Below are positions 1 to 7,019 of a stretch of DNA of 24,646 nt, piece by piece (the stretch's first letter is position 1; each line of letters begins with the position of its first letter). Origin of the DNA: a virus; IMG/VR virus record IMGVR_UViG_3300048921_000029, positions 1 to 24,646 of that record. One strand, 5' to 3'. A model generated the notes under the pieces. That model did no database searches. It was not told the DNA's origin and was given only the letters and a program-made list of their open reading frames with translations. The position numbers and the translations under genes were made by a program.

Positions 1-113
1 GAATGGCGCTTATTGTCCAGCCCCATCGTCGGCGCCATCAGCCCCATACGGGCGCGCGCCATCCGCGCATCGTTCAACGCATGGTTGACGGCGAGAGTTA
101 ATTTGTCAGTCAT
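1..113 (-). CDS. Probable portal protein, N-terminal fragment
   Basis: Only 37 codons are inside the window; the gene runs off the left edge. The peptide starts MTDKLTLAVNHALNDARM and continues with an Ala/Arg/Met-rich helix. It resembles, from memory, the start of the DUF1073 phage portal family (some members are annotated as Acb1-like). Its place directly after terL and a small gene is where a portal gene is expected, since the portal ring is the docking site for the terminase. The start is the ATG at 111-113, with a weak GGA upstream. A minus-strand intrinsic terminator lies just before it, so expression should depend on late antitermination. The family assignment rests on a short fragment plus position. 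Confidence 0.5.
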   Translation of the reverse strand, partial: MTDKLTLAVNHALNDARMARARMGLMAPTMGLDNKRH

Positions 114-142
114 GGATTGTCCGTTGGTGGATTTATGGCAAT

Positions 143-166
143 AAAAAAGGCCGCCTGAGCGACCTT
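143..166 (-). terminator. Intrinsic terminator inside the late operon
   Basis: On the minus strand the 6-bp stem GGTCGC/GCGGCC (one T-G wobble, extended by AA/TT) closes a four-base loop TCAG and runs directly into six T. It separates the 66-aa gene from the portal gene. The same stem recurs at 21682-21704 in the plus-strand early operon. Q-modified polymerase would read through it. Confidence 0.7.
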
Positions 167-182
167 AGAAAGAGAATTGGGT

Positions 183-383
183 TTACAGGCCCTCTTCTTT
201 CATCCGATATTTAAATTCTTGAGCCATCATTTCTGCTTCCGCATACAAAGCGCCCGAATCGCTATCATATGTTGCTTTATCAACAGCTCTTGAGACAAAA
301 ACCTTCTTGCCTGTTTCTGGATCAATGTATTCAAATGTTATGACGATTTGTGGACGGCCATCATCTGTATCGAACTGTTCCAT
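183..383 (-). CDS. Small acidic protein between terL and portal
   Basis: A 66-aa soluble protein with no signal or membrane segment. The middle (ITFEYIDPETGKKVFVSRAV) looks like beta-strands, and the C-terminal half (AEAEMMAQEFKYRMKEEG) like a charged helix. The ATG at 383 has a very good Shine-Dalgarno (GAGGAG, five bases upstream), which supports it as a real gene. It lies 60 bp after terL and ahead of an intrinsic terminator. I do not recognise the family; the position suggests a packaging or head-assembly accessory, but that is inference only. Confidence 0.7.
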   Translation of the reverse strand: MEQFDTDDGRPQIVITFEYIDPETGKKVFVSRAVDKATYDSDSGALYAEAEMMAQEFKYRMKEEGL

Positions 384-443
384 AGTATCTCCTCATTTTT
401 GTTCAAGAAGATAATCGGCAGGGATAAACCAAAACTTAATTGA

Positions 444-1922
444 TTATCTCAATCGTTTTGGAATCATCATCCCTACAGGTTGCGATCCATTCAGTTCTGT
501 CAGTGCGTAAACCATCGCGTCGAGGCGGTCTGGTGATTTCTTCGCAGTGGCGGGGATGTATTCCATCAGCTGATTCTCCAACACGTAGAGATTTCCGTGA
601 TTTGCCACTCGGCCCTGCTCGTACAACGCGGATATCGGTTCAGCTCGTGCATACTTCCCTTTGCTGGCATGGACACGAATGATACGGCCTTTGAACCCGG
701 CGTTGCGAAGTGTCTCCTCCGCCATATCTCCGCCCTGGTTCGTCTCAATAACTATCGCGTCAGCTTCGTGTTGCTCATAAGCCGATATGGCTTTCTTGGC
801 CCATCCAGCAGGTGAATATTTACCGCTGTAATCGCCATCCACAGAGAACTGCTTTTTATCACCAGCACCATATGAGCTGGCAGCGACAATGCCTGTTTCA
901 TCGCTTTCATCGCTGTTTGTTGCCTGCGGGTCAATGGCTACGACAGTGCGAACCTTATCGTGATGAATTTGCAGTTCGCGTGCCGCGCTGATCATCACCT
1001 CTGTCCACAGAGCGCCTTCTGCATTAAACCTGCGAGGCTTCTGCATGTACTGGGCTTCTGCGGTGCGCCGGTGCGAGAACAGCGATACACGATGCGATTC
1101 ATTATGCTTAAAAGGCCACAGCCAGCCTTCAGGTAAGCCATGGTCAATCGGTATAGCGTGTGAGTTTTCAGGGTACTGCGCTGCGTATGGCTGACTATTG
1201 TCGATAATCACCGGCAGATTCAGGTGATGCCATTTCTCACCACTCCCGCCCCGCAGAAGATAGCCGCTCAGGTCGTGGTAATGGATACGCTGCATGATGA
1301 CAATCATCGGCGTCGTCTCGATCGCCAGTCGTGATTTGATTGTCTCGTTAAAGCGATTGTTGACGCCGTCGCGGACGATCTCCGAATAAGCGTCGTCCGG
1401 CTTAACAGGGTCATCGATAATCAGCGCGCCCTGCCAGCCTGGCTCCATGTGTCCGGCACGAAAGCCGGTAACCTGCCCGGCAGCTGACGACGCATAAACG
1501 CCGCCGCCGTGTTCGGTCCACCACATCGCCTTGCTGTCAGCGTCATCGCGTAGCGACATGGGCCACATAGACTGATACGCCTGCGACTTAATCATTCCAC
1601 GCGCGGTTGAGGAGTTCAGCAACGCCAGGTTGTGCGAATAGGACAGGTGCATGAAGCGGGCCCGGCAGTTCAGCGCCAGTCCGCGACCCATCATATTGAT
1701 GGTCGCCAGTTCCGTTTTCGTGTAGCCAGGCGGAACATTGATGATCAGGCGTTGAATCTCACCATCAATGACGCGGTCCAGCGTTTGCTGAATCACCTTG
1801 TGGTGAGGCGCGACAATCATCTTTCCGCCGGTGCGCTGTTTGAAGAAGTAGCGAGCGTAATAGAGCCCGTCCTCTTCGCATTCAACCTTACGGGCAAATG
1901 CCCTTTGCTCAGCAGTCGTCAT
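444..1922 (-). CDS. terL: Terminase large subunit
   Basis: The ATPase-nuclease motor that packages phage DNA into the prohead. The 492-aa protein has an N-terminal ATPase with Walker A VPPGYTKT (residues 63-70, K69) and Walker B ALIIDD (166-171, D170/D171). The C-terminal RNase H-like nuclease has acidic residues in VVAIDP (D331), IVIETN (E393) and SPDRLDAMVYAL (D468), the usual three metal ligands. The length is normal for the family. The start ATG lies inside terS, overlapping it by 14 bases, so the two are translationally coupled. Pairing with a DUF2280-type small subunit and a DUF1073-like portal is a common module in enterobacterial siphophages. Whether packaging is headful or cos cannot be read here. 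Confidence 0.95.
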   Translation of the reverse strand: MTTAEQRAFARKVECEEDGLYYARYFFKQRTGGKMIVAPHHKVIQQTLDRVIDGEIQRLIINVPPGYTKTELATINMMGRGLALNCRARFMHLSYSHNLALLNSSTARGMIKSQAYQSMWPMSLRDDADSKAMWWTEHGGGVYASSAAGQVTGFRAGHMEPGWQGALIIDDPVKPDDAYSEIVRDGVNNRFNETIKSRLAIETTPMIVIMQRIHYHDLSGYLLRGGSGEKWHHLNLPVIIDNSQPYAAQYPENSHAIPIDHGLPEGWLWPFKHNESHRVSLFSHRRTAEAQYMQKPRRFNAEGALWTEVMISAARELQIHHDKVRTVVAIDPQATNSDESDETGIVAASSYGAGDKKQFSVDGDYSGKYSPAGWAKKAISAYEQHEADAIVIETNQGGDMAEETLRNAGFKGRIIRVHASKGKYARAEPISALYEQGRVANHGNLYVLENQLMEYIPATAKKSPDRLDAMVYALTELNGSQPVGMMIPKRLR

Positions 1923-2388
1923 CCTCCATCATCTCCTGCCGTGCGGATTTGTATTCCTCTTTGCTCATGGTGATCGTCTGAATGGCGCCACCATTAGGGC
2001 CGGAATGTTCAAACTTGTGCTTATTGGTGTATGCATCGCCGCATTCCTTCGCTGCCTGCTCGATGATCTCGGCAGTAAGCGCGAGGTTCTTCATGCCCTC
2101 GGCGCGCGTTGCCATACGGTCGAGAACTCGAAGGCGGTACGCCTTGTTGGCGATCGGAATATCGGAGATTTCATTCTGGAAGCGTTCGCGGGTGGCATTG
2201 AACATGTCCACCCATTTCTGCGCCAGCCCCCTGCCGTTTGCTTTCGTCGGGTCGTGAGATTCGACCTGCTGCCGAGTGATGCTCAGGCCAAATTCTTTTT
2301 TGACCAGCTCAACCACCTGGGATGGAGTATCGAAGCAGGCAAGGGACTGAACGATGAAGGCTTTGACCTCACCTTTCAGTGTCGCCAT
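1909..2388 (-). CDS. terS: Terminase small subunit (DUF2280 type)
   Basis: A 159-aa DNA-recognition subunit that selects phage DNA and hands it to TerL. The N-terminal part (about 1-60) reads as helix-turn-helix: KAFIVQSLACFDTPSQVVEL followed by FGLSITRQQVESHDPTKA. The middle helices (75-115) would form the oligomerisation region, and the acidic tail ends EEYKSARQEMMEDDDC. The DUF2280 assignment is from memory of the family pattern and agrees with the position immediately upstream of, and overlapping, terL. A Shine-Dalgarno (AGG, six bases before the ATG) is present. Confidence 0.85.
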   Translation of the reverse strand: MATLKGEVKAFIVQSLACFDTPSQVVELVKKEFGLSITRQQVESHDPTKANGRGLAQKWVDMFNATRERFQNEISDIPIANKAYRLRVLDRMATRAEGMKNLALTAEIIEQAAKECGDAYTNKHKFEHSGPNGGAIQTITMSKEEYKSARQEMMEDDDC

Positions 2389-2420
2389 TGATTACCTGCC
2401 TGTCATAATCAGTCATATTG

Positions 2421-3059
2421 TTAGGCCAGCTTTAGCATGCATGTGCCGCATGACCTGGCTATATCGATGTGAGCCACTTCTGCTGGCGCATTGGCCGCAT
2501 CAACGAGCTCCTGTACTTCTTTGCTGGCACCGTATCGACGTACGACACCTGTGAATTCTTCGACGTCGTGGCCGCGCAGTGTAAGCACTGGCTGCCCGGT
2601 CTCTTTGTTGAACTTCGGCGCGCCGAAATCATCGGTGGCCTGGGCGATATGGTAAAGCTCATGCTCTACCAGCGCGCAGAATTCGAGGTCACTGCATTGT
2701 GAGCAGTAATCAGCAGCCAGCGTGATGATGAACTTAGGGATTCGCCCGAACCATTCATGCATCTGCTGTTCCATTCTGGCTTTCTGCCAACCGCCTGCGC
2801 GGAGCATTACCTGTTCGGCCTGACCGAGGACTAAGCGCCCCTTCTTAGGGAATGAGTCAGACGCCCACATGAAGCAGAGATCAGCCTCAAGCAGGTGCTC
2901 ATGGTCAGGGTTATGGATGCTGCCGGTATCGCTGAGGATTTGGCGGTTTATCCACTCATGCACTTCGTTAGCGGGGATCATCCTGGTGTATGGCTGCCAG
3001 TTGTCGGAGTCGATGAAGTTAACTGGCGGGTATGGCCTGCGCTCGTCATCGTTAGCCAT
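2421..3059 (-). CDS. Putative phage metallopeptidase (HExxH)
   Basis: A 212-aa protein with the zinc-peptidase signature HELYH in the context CALVEHELYHIAQATDDFG (about residues 133-137), preceded by a YCSQCSDLEFC segment whose cysteines may bind a second metal. The N-terminal half contains a WASDSFPKKGRLVLGQAEQV stretch. It matches the phage putative-metallopeptidase family often found just upstream of terS in siphophage genomes. Possible roles are prohead maturation or an effect on the host; neither is shown. No signal peptide, so it should be cytoplasmic. It is separated by 32 bp from terS and 3 bp from the 72-aa gene upstream, so it is part of the late operon. Confidence 0.8.
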   Translation of the reverse strand: MANDDERRPYPPVNFIDSDNWQPYTRMIPANEVHEWINRQILSDTGSIHNPDHEHLLEADLCFMWASDSFPKKGRLVLGQAEQVMLRAGGWQKARMEQQMHEWFGRIPKFIITLAADYCSQCSDLEFCALVEHELYHIAQATDDFGAPKFNKETGQPVLTLRGHDVEEFTGVVRRYGASKEVQELVDAANAPAEVAHIDIARSCGTCMLKLA

Positions 3060-3062
3060 GGG

Positions 3063-3281
3063 TTACTCCGTTGTTTGTTCTGCTGGCTGTTCGGTTTGCT
3101 CTGCCTGTACTGGCGTGAATTGCACGCGCTTCACGTCGCCAGGAGCGAAATACAGCCACTCGCCCGTTTCGGTCGCCAGCGGCACAAAGCCGTTAACCAG
3201 CTCAGGCTGACGTCGTGACATCTTGCCCGTGAAGGTTTCGCCTGTTTGGGTGGTAAGCGTGATTTGGTAGATGTCGGACAT
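3063..3281 (-). CDS. Small late-operon protein with beta-rich core
   Basis: A 72-aa protein beginning MSDIYQITLTTQTGETF. The open frame extends upstream to 3404, but the ATG at 3281 has an appropriately spaced GAGG and begins the clean beta-type sequence, so the shorter form is chosen. The body (ETGEWLYFAPGDVKRVQF) looks like a small beta-barrel, and the tail is a Glu/Gln/Thr-rich repeat (QAEQTEQPAEQTTE) that is probably disordered. Four bases separate it from the metallopeptidase gene. The family is not recognised. Its place at the start of the packaging block suggests a structural or assembly accessory, which is inference. Confidence 0.65.
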   Translation of the reverse strand: MSDIYQITLTTQTGETFTGKMSRRQPELVNGFVPLATETGEWLYFAPGDVKRVQFTPVQAEQTEQPAEQTTE

Positions 3282-3459
3282 TGAGAGCCTCTTTATCCGT
3301 TTCTGGGGCGGCAGAAGGAATATTCGCTGCTGTGGACAGTACTTAACTATCACTATGGGATGGTCTCTTCTTTCTAACAGCGTTGGAAATTCAACACATG
3401 CCATTAGAGACCACTATGGAAGCAGGAATTCCCCTGCCTCATTTTCTACAGGAGGTAAC

Positions 3460-3576
3460 ATGTCCCAAAATCAATTTTTCGAGCTCGCAAAAGCCTACGC
3501 TGACAGCATCAATGCGGTCATTTTTCTGATTTGCCTGCTGATTGCAAAGCACTGCGACGTTCTTCAATACTTCTAA
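3460..3576 (+). CDS. Possible small membrane peptide, antisense to late genes
   Basis: A 38-codon frame on the plus strand, opposite to the late operon, beginning [20 protein letters not shown] and continuing with one hydrophobic segment (IFLICLLIA) and a short Cys/Tyr/Phe tail. It has an excellent ribosome-binding site (AGGAGG with a four-base spacer) preceded by a small GCAGG/CCTGC hairpin (3423-3438). It overlaps the 3' end of Rz1. In lambda the gap between Rz and terminase also holds an oppositely transcribed gene (bor), so this is a known spot for lysogen-expressed cargo. No convincing promoter could be picked. It could be chance, but the ribosome-binding site argues otherwise. Confidence 0.4.
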   Translation: MSQNQFFELAKAYADSINAVIFLICLLIAKHCDVLQYF

Positions 3577-3805
3577 TCCCCGCCTTATCCAGATTGCACT
3601 GCCCCAGCGCCGTGTAGAGCTGAGCGTTTAACTCCAGACTTGCCTGCCAAGTGAATGGCACGGCCATTCCGGGAATCGGCGTGTCTGCTGTCAGGTCAGC
3701 GCTTATCGGCACCACCGGGGCTGGAACGTAAACTGTCTGCGTATTCCCGCAGGCTGTCAGCAGCGGCAGAAGGAACAGGCTGGTTAGCGCATGGATCGCC
3801 TTCAA
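3518..3805 (-). CDS. Rz1: Rz1 outer-membrane spanin lipoprotein
   Basis: The outer-membrane half of the two-component spanin that fuses the membranes at the last step of lysis. The frame has no ATG near the expected start; the TTG at 3805 gives [19 protein letters not shown], a good type II signal with lipobox LLTAC (Cys19 lipidated). The mature part is proline-rich at first ([10 protein letters not shown]), then helical. About 110 bases lie inside Rz in a different frame and the rest extends beyond it, an overlapped rather than fully embedded arrangement. The 95-aa form ends [12 protein letters not shown]. The start codon is inferred from the signal peptide. Confidence 0.82.
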   Translation of the reverse strand: MKAIHALTSLFLLPLLTACGNTQTVYVPAPVVPISADLTADTPIPGMAVPFTWQASLELNAQLYTALGQCNLDKAGIRSIEERRSALQSAGKSEK

Positions 3806-4073
3806 GCGCCTGCCTGATGTAGACAATGCGCGTCTCGCCTTTTTTGGCCAATTCGTTCTTTGCATTCTGGGTAGCCTGTGAAATGTCACGGATGAGGTTC
3901 ATCGTGGTGATCACGTTGCTGGTGATCGCCTCCGATGTGTCTGCCCTGACCGTCGCCTTGTCGCGCTGGTCTTTATAAGCGATGGCGTTGTCGCGGTAGT
4001 GGTTAATCGCCCAGGCCATGGAAACCAGCAGGCAGATAATGACAGCACAGATGATTGCGGTTAACCGACTCAT
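3696..4073 (-). CDS. Rz: Rz inner-membrane spanin
   Basis: The inner-membrane half of the spanin complex. The open frame begins upstream, but the ATG at 4073 overlaps the endolysin stop (ATGA) and begins [20 protein letters not shown], an N-terminal membrane anchor (about residues 5-22). A long charged periplasmic coiled coil follows ([20 protein letters not shown], then [16 protein letters not shown]). The C-terminus is Ser/Ala-rich. At 125 aa it is slightly shorter than lambda Rz (153 aa). It works with Rz1, encoded in the overlapping frame, after the endolysin has removed the peptidoglycan. Confidence 0.88.
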   Translation of the reverse strand: MSRLTAIICAVIICLLVSMAWAINHYRDNAIAYKDQRDKATVRADTSEAITSNVITTMNLIRDISQATQNAKNELAKKGETRIVYIRQALEGDPCANQPVPSAAADSLREYADSLRSSPGGADKR

Positions 4074-4600
4074 TTCACACCGTCCAGGCAGAGCGCCTTT
4101 TCTTTCCCTGCTCGAGTTACCAGACCAGGCAGAACCTTTCCGCCTCCCCATACCCAGCGAGGGAACTGGTTGCATGCCGCCGTGATATCCCCACCTCTGA
4201 GAAGAGAGAACATCGTGGAGGTTCGCATGTTTCCGCAGCCAGCACGAAACGTTACCGATACAGCTGCCGAGAAAGTATCGTCAGATAGCTTTCTGCCATT
4301 TCCGTAGCGGTTAACACAGGACTCAGCATCAAGGATGTTGCGCTCCCACTCGGATGCGATCTGCTGGTCAGACTTAACGGTGCCGAGCTTCACACCGTGT
4401 GTGTTCCCCATACCGTCAGTCAGCACACCAGCAGGGCAGACATACGGATCACGTCGGCAAGATTCAGCGTTGCCGATTAACTCCAGCCCGCGCTCATTAG
4501 TCCGGACGTGTCCCGCATTCATCACAATGGCGATGATCGTTCCTACGGAGCAGACAATGCCCGCCGCTCCGCTTTTCTTACTCAGTTTCAACTGTGCCAC
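4070..4600 (-). CDS. R: SAR endolysin (lysozyme, GH24, P1 Lyz-like)
   Basis: A muramidase that cleaves peptidoglycan at lysis. The 176-aa protein starts at a GTG (CGGAG eight bases upstream) and has an N-terminal signal-arrest-release segment ([20 protein letters not shown], 11-30) instead of a cleavable signal. The catalytic E-C-T triad can be placed at E46, C55 and T61. Cysteines at 17, 48 and 55 have the same spacing as C13, C44 and C51 of phage P1 Lyz, in which a disulfide to the catalytic cysteine keeps the tethered enzyme inactive until release from the membrane. C-terminal motifs [13 protein letters not shown] and [15 protein letters not shown] are typical. Its start overlaps the holin gene by 23 bases. 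Confidence 0.92.
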   Translation of the reverse strand: MAQLKLSKKSGAAGIVCSVGTIIAIVMNAGHVRTNERGLELIGNAESCRRDPYVCPAGVLTDGMGNTHGVKLGTVKSDQQIASEWERNILDAESCVNRYGNGRKLSDDTFSAAVSVTFRAGCGNMRTSTMFSLLRGGDITAACNQFPRWVWGGGKVLPGLVTRAGKEKALCLDGVK

Positions 4601-4898
4601 CGGAAATTCTCCGCATTGCCTCCGTAACCACCTCGGCGGCAGCCGGACGATTGGAGTGAGGTTTTTTACCTACATCAGATAAGTAGTTTTCCAGCAGCTG
4701 GGTTCGTTTCCTTTCCTCAGCCATACGCTCACGCTCTTCTTTCCGTTTTGCGTAATAGGTTTTTATCGTGAAGAACGCCGATACCAGCGCGCCGATAATA
4801 AACACGTAATCCTGCAGGCTAAGCAAAGAGAACAGGCCCAAGGCCGCCGACCACCAATACGGCAGATCGTGTCCATTTGTTGGGTTCATACGTTGCAT
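4578..4898 (-). CDS. S: Holin (two-TM, pinholin-like, possible dual start)
   Basis: Small membrane protein that times lysis. Two segments can be seen: a weakly hydrophobic one (WWSAALGLFSLLSL, about 15-28) and a stronger one (YVFIIGALVSAFFTIKTYYA, 31-50), followed by a long charged tail (KRKEERERMAEERKRTQ). The first ATG (4898) has GGAGG six bases upstream; a second ATG lies three codons later (M-Q-R-M). The same M1/M4 spacing gives antiholin and holin forms in phage 21. A weak first segment and a neighbouring SAR endolysin fit a pinholin, but the two-TM topology is read by eye. The tail is longer than in S21. Confidence 0.82.
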   Translation of the reverse strand: MQRMNPTNGHDLPYWWSAALGLFSLLSLQDYVFIIGALVSAFFTIKTYYAKRKEERERMAEERKRTQLLENYLSDVGKKPHSNRPAAAEVVTEAMRRISGGTVETE

Positions 4899-4997
4899 TC
4901 CACACCTCCGGGTCCGGGGTGCTGTGTGGTAGTTGGGAAAAGGCCGTCAGACACGATAGCTACGGGGCATCTGGAATTGATTGTCTGCGGCCTGAAT

Positions 4998-5020
4998 AAA
5001 AAACCCGGCGACAGGCCGGG
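4998..5020 (-). terminator. Intrinsic terminator ahead of the lysis genes
   Basis: On the minus strand CCCGGC/GCCGGG (6 bp, loop CTGTC) is followed directly by six T. It lies 100 bp before the holin gene and after the tRNA-like element. With the upstream terminator at 5294-5320 it forms a double block that only antiterminated transcripts should pass. Confidence 0.8.
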
Positions 5021-5079
5021 AAGATGAGGGTAAGGCAATGTCGGCTCTCTGGCCGTAAATACCCTGGCTGGGTTTAGTG

Positions 5080-5205
5080 TGTGGCGATCGGACTCGAACC
5101 GATACTCGGGACCGGCATCAGCATCATGCCTAACCCGCTGGTGTGATCCAGTTGATGCGTTACTCTACCCATTCAACCCGCAAGCGGGAATTGAGTTACA
5201 CCACA
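5080..5205 (-). ncRNA. tRNA-like element or tRNA remnant in the late leader
   Basis: Read on the minus strand, a 7-bp acceptor-type stem (TGTGGTG at the 5' end, CGCCACA at the 3' end, one T-G wobble) encloses TA and a possible D-stem ACTC/GAGT. At the 3' side is a perfect 5-bp T-stem ATCGG/CCGAT with a seven-base loop TTCGAGT. Between these the element is too long for a tRNA (126 bases in all): the D-loop is expanded by a CCCG/CGGG hairpin, and there are extra hairpins CTGG/CCAG and GGCAT/ATGCC. No clear anticodon loop with T33 is present and no encoded CCA. It is probably not a charged tRNA, but a decayed or expanded one, or a tRNA mimic in the leader RNA. Confidence 0.4.
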
Positions 5206-5285
5206 ACGGATAGAGCACTGGACGCCCGGATGGCATTAGTCGCGCCTTCCGGATTTCGCCTTGTTCAATGCTCTTTCCTGTTGTG
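5202..5285 (-). ncRNA. Long hairpin in the late-operon leader RNA
   Basis: On the minus strand, outer pairing CACAAC/GTTGTG, then GGA/TCC, then AGAGCATTG/CAGTGCTCT (18 pairs with one bulge and one mismatch) encloses an inner hairpin CCGGA-A-GGC / GCC-A-TCCGG. One pair is a T-G wobble on the minus strand but a C-A mismatch on the plus strand, which favours the minus-strand RNA as the functional molecule. Its 3' side overlaps the 5' acceptor strand of the tRNA-like element, so the two folds exclude each other at that point. Confidence 0.5.
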
Positions 5286-5293
5286 CAGAAATG

Positions 5294-5320
5294 AAAAAGC
5301 CCCGGCGGTATGCCAGGGCT
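5294..5320 (-). terminator. tR'-like intrinsic terminator downstream of Q
   Basis: On the minus strand AGCCCTGGC/GCCGGGGCT (9 bp with one T-G wobble, loop ATACC) is followed by TTTTTC. It stands 88 bp after the Q stop codon, where lambdoid phages have the terminator that stops late transcription until Q acts. It is flanked by the candidate late promoter on one side and the structured leader on the other. Confidence 0.8.
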
Positions 5321-5367
5321 CATTTTTCAAACTGGATAGTTACTATCATCTTCATGCCGCCGATGTA

Positions 5368-5424
5368 ATTTAGGCAGCATATCAAAGTAGACTCAAATAT
5401 GGCTTATTTAATTGACTTTTGCAA
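5368..5424 (-). promoter_or_regulatory. Candidate late promoter pR' region
   Basis: Two overlapping possibilities are visible on the minus strand. One is TTGCAA, 17 bp, CATATT (5419-5424 and 5396-5401), which overlaps the Q stop codon. The other is TTGAGT, 17 bp, CTAAAT (5391-5396 and 5368-5373). Neither is strong by itself. Position between Q and the first late terminator is the main argument; a Q-binding site would be expected between -35 and -10. Confidence 0.4.
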
Positions 5425-6097
5425 TACCCTGCTGCGAAAAAGTCGCCTTTTGTTGTGATCGTGTTCTCACAGTGCAGAGAAGAGAATCGCCATCAAGCCG
5501 CTTAAAGATGGTGCACATGGCCCGCCAGTGGTCGGCGTAGTTATGGCACCAGTTATCGGGTTTAACGCCGCACAGAGCCGCCAGGTCCTGGTGCTGATAC
5601 ACATCCTTGCCCGCCAGCTCCGCTTTGACGTCCTGCGCTGCCAGCCAGATAAGCTTCTTCAGGCGCTCCATCGTCTTGCCCGCCACCTTCTTCGCGCCCA
5701 GCTGTTCCCGGAACTCAGCCCACGCCCACTGAGTTATCGCCACCTGGTACTCGAAACGGATATTCTCGCTGTAATTCCAGAGTAGCCACGCCTTCTGATG
5801 GTCTTCCAGAGACAATACAGCGCGGCGCCACGATGCGGTGCCGAACTCTACCGGGCTGACCAGCGCGATAGATGAGCCTTTGGCGCGTGACTGGCTGCCG
5901 CTCATCGGCGGGCCGTCCGGGTTGACCATGCGCTGCTTATCCTTGTCGAATACCTTTTTCCGGCCCCGGCTGCGCGCCGTCGCGGTGAATTGCGCGTTCT
6001 CGGCGAAGGCCACCAACTGCCCTTTTGTGGCTCCGCTCAGATCTGCGGTCGCCACAATGAGCTGCTGACGTACGTATTCCAGTTGCTGACTGTTCAT
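5408..6097 (-). CDS. Q: Late antitermination protein Q
   Basis: A 229-aa DNA-binding antiterminator that loads onto RNA polymerase paused at pR' and lets it read through the late terminators. The sequence (start [20 protein letters not shown], core SWRRAVLSLEDHQKAWLLWN and YQVAITQWAWAEF, then RLKKLIWLAAQDVK) matches a Q family common in enterobacterial prophages, and the C-terminus ends RSQQKATFSQQGIAKVN. This family has no Cys-rich zinc finger of the lambda Q kind. The start ATG overlaps the stop of the 38-codon gene upstream (ATGA). It is followed by the late promoter region, terminators and lysis genes, as expected for Q. Confidence 0.88.
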   Translation of the reverse strand: MNSQQLEYVRQQLIVATADLSGATKGQLVAFAENAQFTATARSRGRKKVFDKDKQRMVNPDGPPMSGSQSRAKGSSIALVSPVEFGTASWRRAVLSLEDHQKAWLLWNYSENIRFEYQVAITQWAWAEFREQLGAKKVAGKTMERLKKLIWLAAQDVKAELAGKDVYQHQDLAALCGVKPDNWCHNYADHWRAMCTIFKRLDGDSLLCTVRTRSQQKATFSQQGIAKVN

Positions 6098-6210
6098 GCG
6101 GCTTCCTTCTGTGGCTGGTTGGTTTTGGTCTGGCTGTGCTTTGCTACTGGCGGCATGCTGGCGCGCTTAACGCTTTCGGCCTGGTACCGGAGGAAGTCGT
6201 TGTGGTTCAT
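6094..6210 (-). CDS. Small 38-aa protein between rusA and Q
   Basis: A short frame beginning [20 protein letters not shown] with a Lys/Gln/Thr-rich basic tail ending PQKEAA. It is coupled at both ends by ATGA overlaps: its ATG lies in the rusA stop and its stop in the Q start, so it is almost certainly translated as part of the nin-type block. Soluble, basic, and likely helical in the first half. No function is known to me. Genes of this size at this spot are usual in lambdoid nin regions. Confidence 0.7.
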   Translation of the reverse strand: MNHNDFLRYQAESVKRASMPPVAKHSQTKTNQPQKEAA

Positions 6211-6569
6211 GCGGCCTCCAGTTCGGTGATGGTCAGTTCAAGCCTGCCGCCTTTGACGATCGGCATTCTCTTCACGCTGTAGTAATCAACCTGCTGGTCA
6301 TCGAGCCAGAAACCGGATTTCGTCAGGGCATCGAATGCGGCCTTTTGCAGATTGTCCAGGTCCCGGCGGCGGCGATCCGGCATGTGGCACTCGATACGGA
6401 TTTTCACGGGCGTGGTCAGGCCGATATCCAGCATTGAGTCTTTGATGATTCTGGCGACGCTGTCGCGGTATGCCTGCCCTTCTGCGCTGATATGCGTGCG
6501 CCCGCGGTTATGCCGGTAGTAGCGGTTGTTGCTCGGCGGCCATGGGAGACTGATGCGATATTCATTCAT
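6207..6569 (-). CDS. rusA: RusA Holliday-junction resolvase
   Basis: A homodimeric endonuclease that cuts four-way DNA junctions symmetrically, resolving branched replication and recombination intermediates before packaging. The 120-aa length equals E. coli RusA (itself a prophage gene). The start [14 protein letters not shown] is the family signature, and catalytic acidic residues fall at D70, D72 ([17 protein letters not shown]) and D91 (WLDDQQVD), the same numbers as in E. coli RusA. The ATG overlaps the ybcO stop, and the gene sits in the nin block as in other lambdoid phages. Confidence 0.95.
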   Translation of the reverse strand: MNEYRISLPWPPSNNRYYRHNRGRTHISAEGQAYRDSVARIIKDSMLDIGLTTPVKIRIECHMPDRRRRDLDNLQKAAFDALTKSGFWLDDQQVDYYSVKRMPIVKGGRLELTITELEAA

Positions 6570-6856
6570 GCTTTTACGAGCCCCTCTTTCAGCCAGATAA
6601 CCTGCGTGCGGGCCATTCCTTCAAGCGCGCACTCCTTTGCATATTCCGCATCGACCAGGCGGGTGCGGCGATCAATCTCGTCGTGGCAACTGCTGCATGC
6701 GATGGTGGCGATCAGGTCAGGCGGCTTGATTCCGGTTCCGCACAGCCCCGCCAGGCGGATATGAGCCAGTACAGATGTCTCAGGATTTCCGTTGCATACG
6801 CCCGGGATGCGTACCTGGCATTCGCGACCGCGTGCCGCTTTGCATAAATTAGCCAT
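6566..6856 (-). CDS. ybcO: YbcO-family putative nuclease (DUF1364)
   Basis: A 96-aa protein, the same length as and, from memory, very close in sequence to YbcO of the E. coli DLP12 prophage (start [20 protein letters not shown]). The pattern [14 protein letters not shown], then AHIR and CSSCHDEID, is a compact Cys/His metal-binding fold, for which a DNA-nuclease function has been proposed. It lies between the ninE-like gene (8-base overlap) and rusA (4-base overlap), so recombination or DNA processing is the likely context. The actual substrate is not known to me. Confidence 0.9.
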   Translation of the reverse strand: MANLCKAARGRECQVRIPGVCNGNPETSVLAHIRLAGLCGTGIKPPDLIATIACSSCHDEIDRRTRLVDAEYAKECALEGMARTQVIWLKEGLVKA

Positions 6857-7019
6857 GCGTTCTCCTCGCCGCGAGACGCAGCCATTTCTGATCCACCAGG
6901 CGGGCGGTGTAGTCTTTCATAGTCGGGATGTCGGACGGCTTAACCGCGGGCTTAGGCTGGCGGCGCGCCGGAACGCGGAAGATTTCGTTGGTGATGACGC
7001 GGGAAAGTGGAGTAGACAT
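6849..7019 (-). CDS. ninE: NinE-like small basic protein
   Basis: A 56-aa protein, MSTPLSRVITNEIFRVPARR at the start, with many prolines and arginines and ending [19 protein letters not shown]. The C-terminal motif with a Trp-Leu-Arg core resembles P22 NinE (FNYTAHLWDIRWLRxRARK from memory). Both ends overlap neighbours: its ATG shares bases with the ninB stop, and its last codons overlap the ybcO start. High basic content suggests nucleic-acid binding, but the function of NinE is not established. No separate promoter is visible. Confidence 0.65.
   Translation of the reverse strand: MSTPLSRVITNEIFRVPARRQPKPAVKPSDIPTMKDYTARLVDQKWLRLAARRTHG

Noticed and set aside
5080-5205. Functional tRNA gene
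   Set aside because: Acceptor and T arms fit but total length, missing proper anticodon loop and expanded D region do not.
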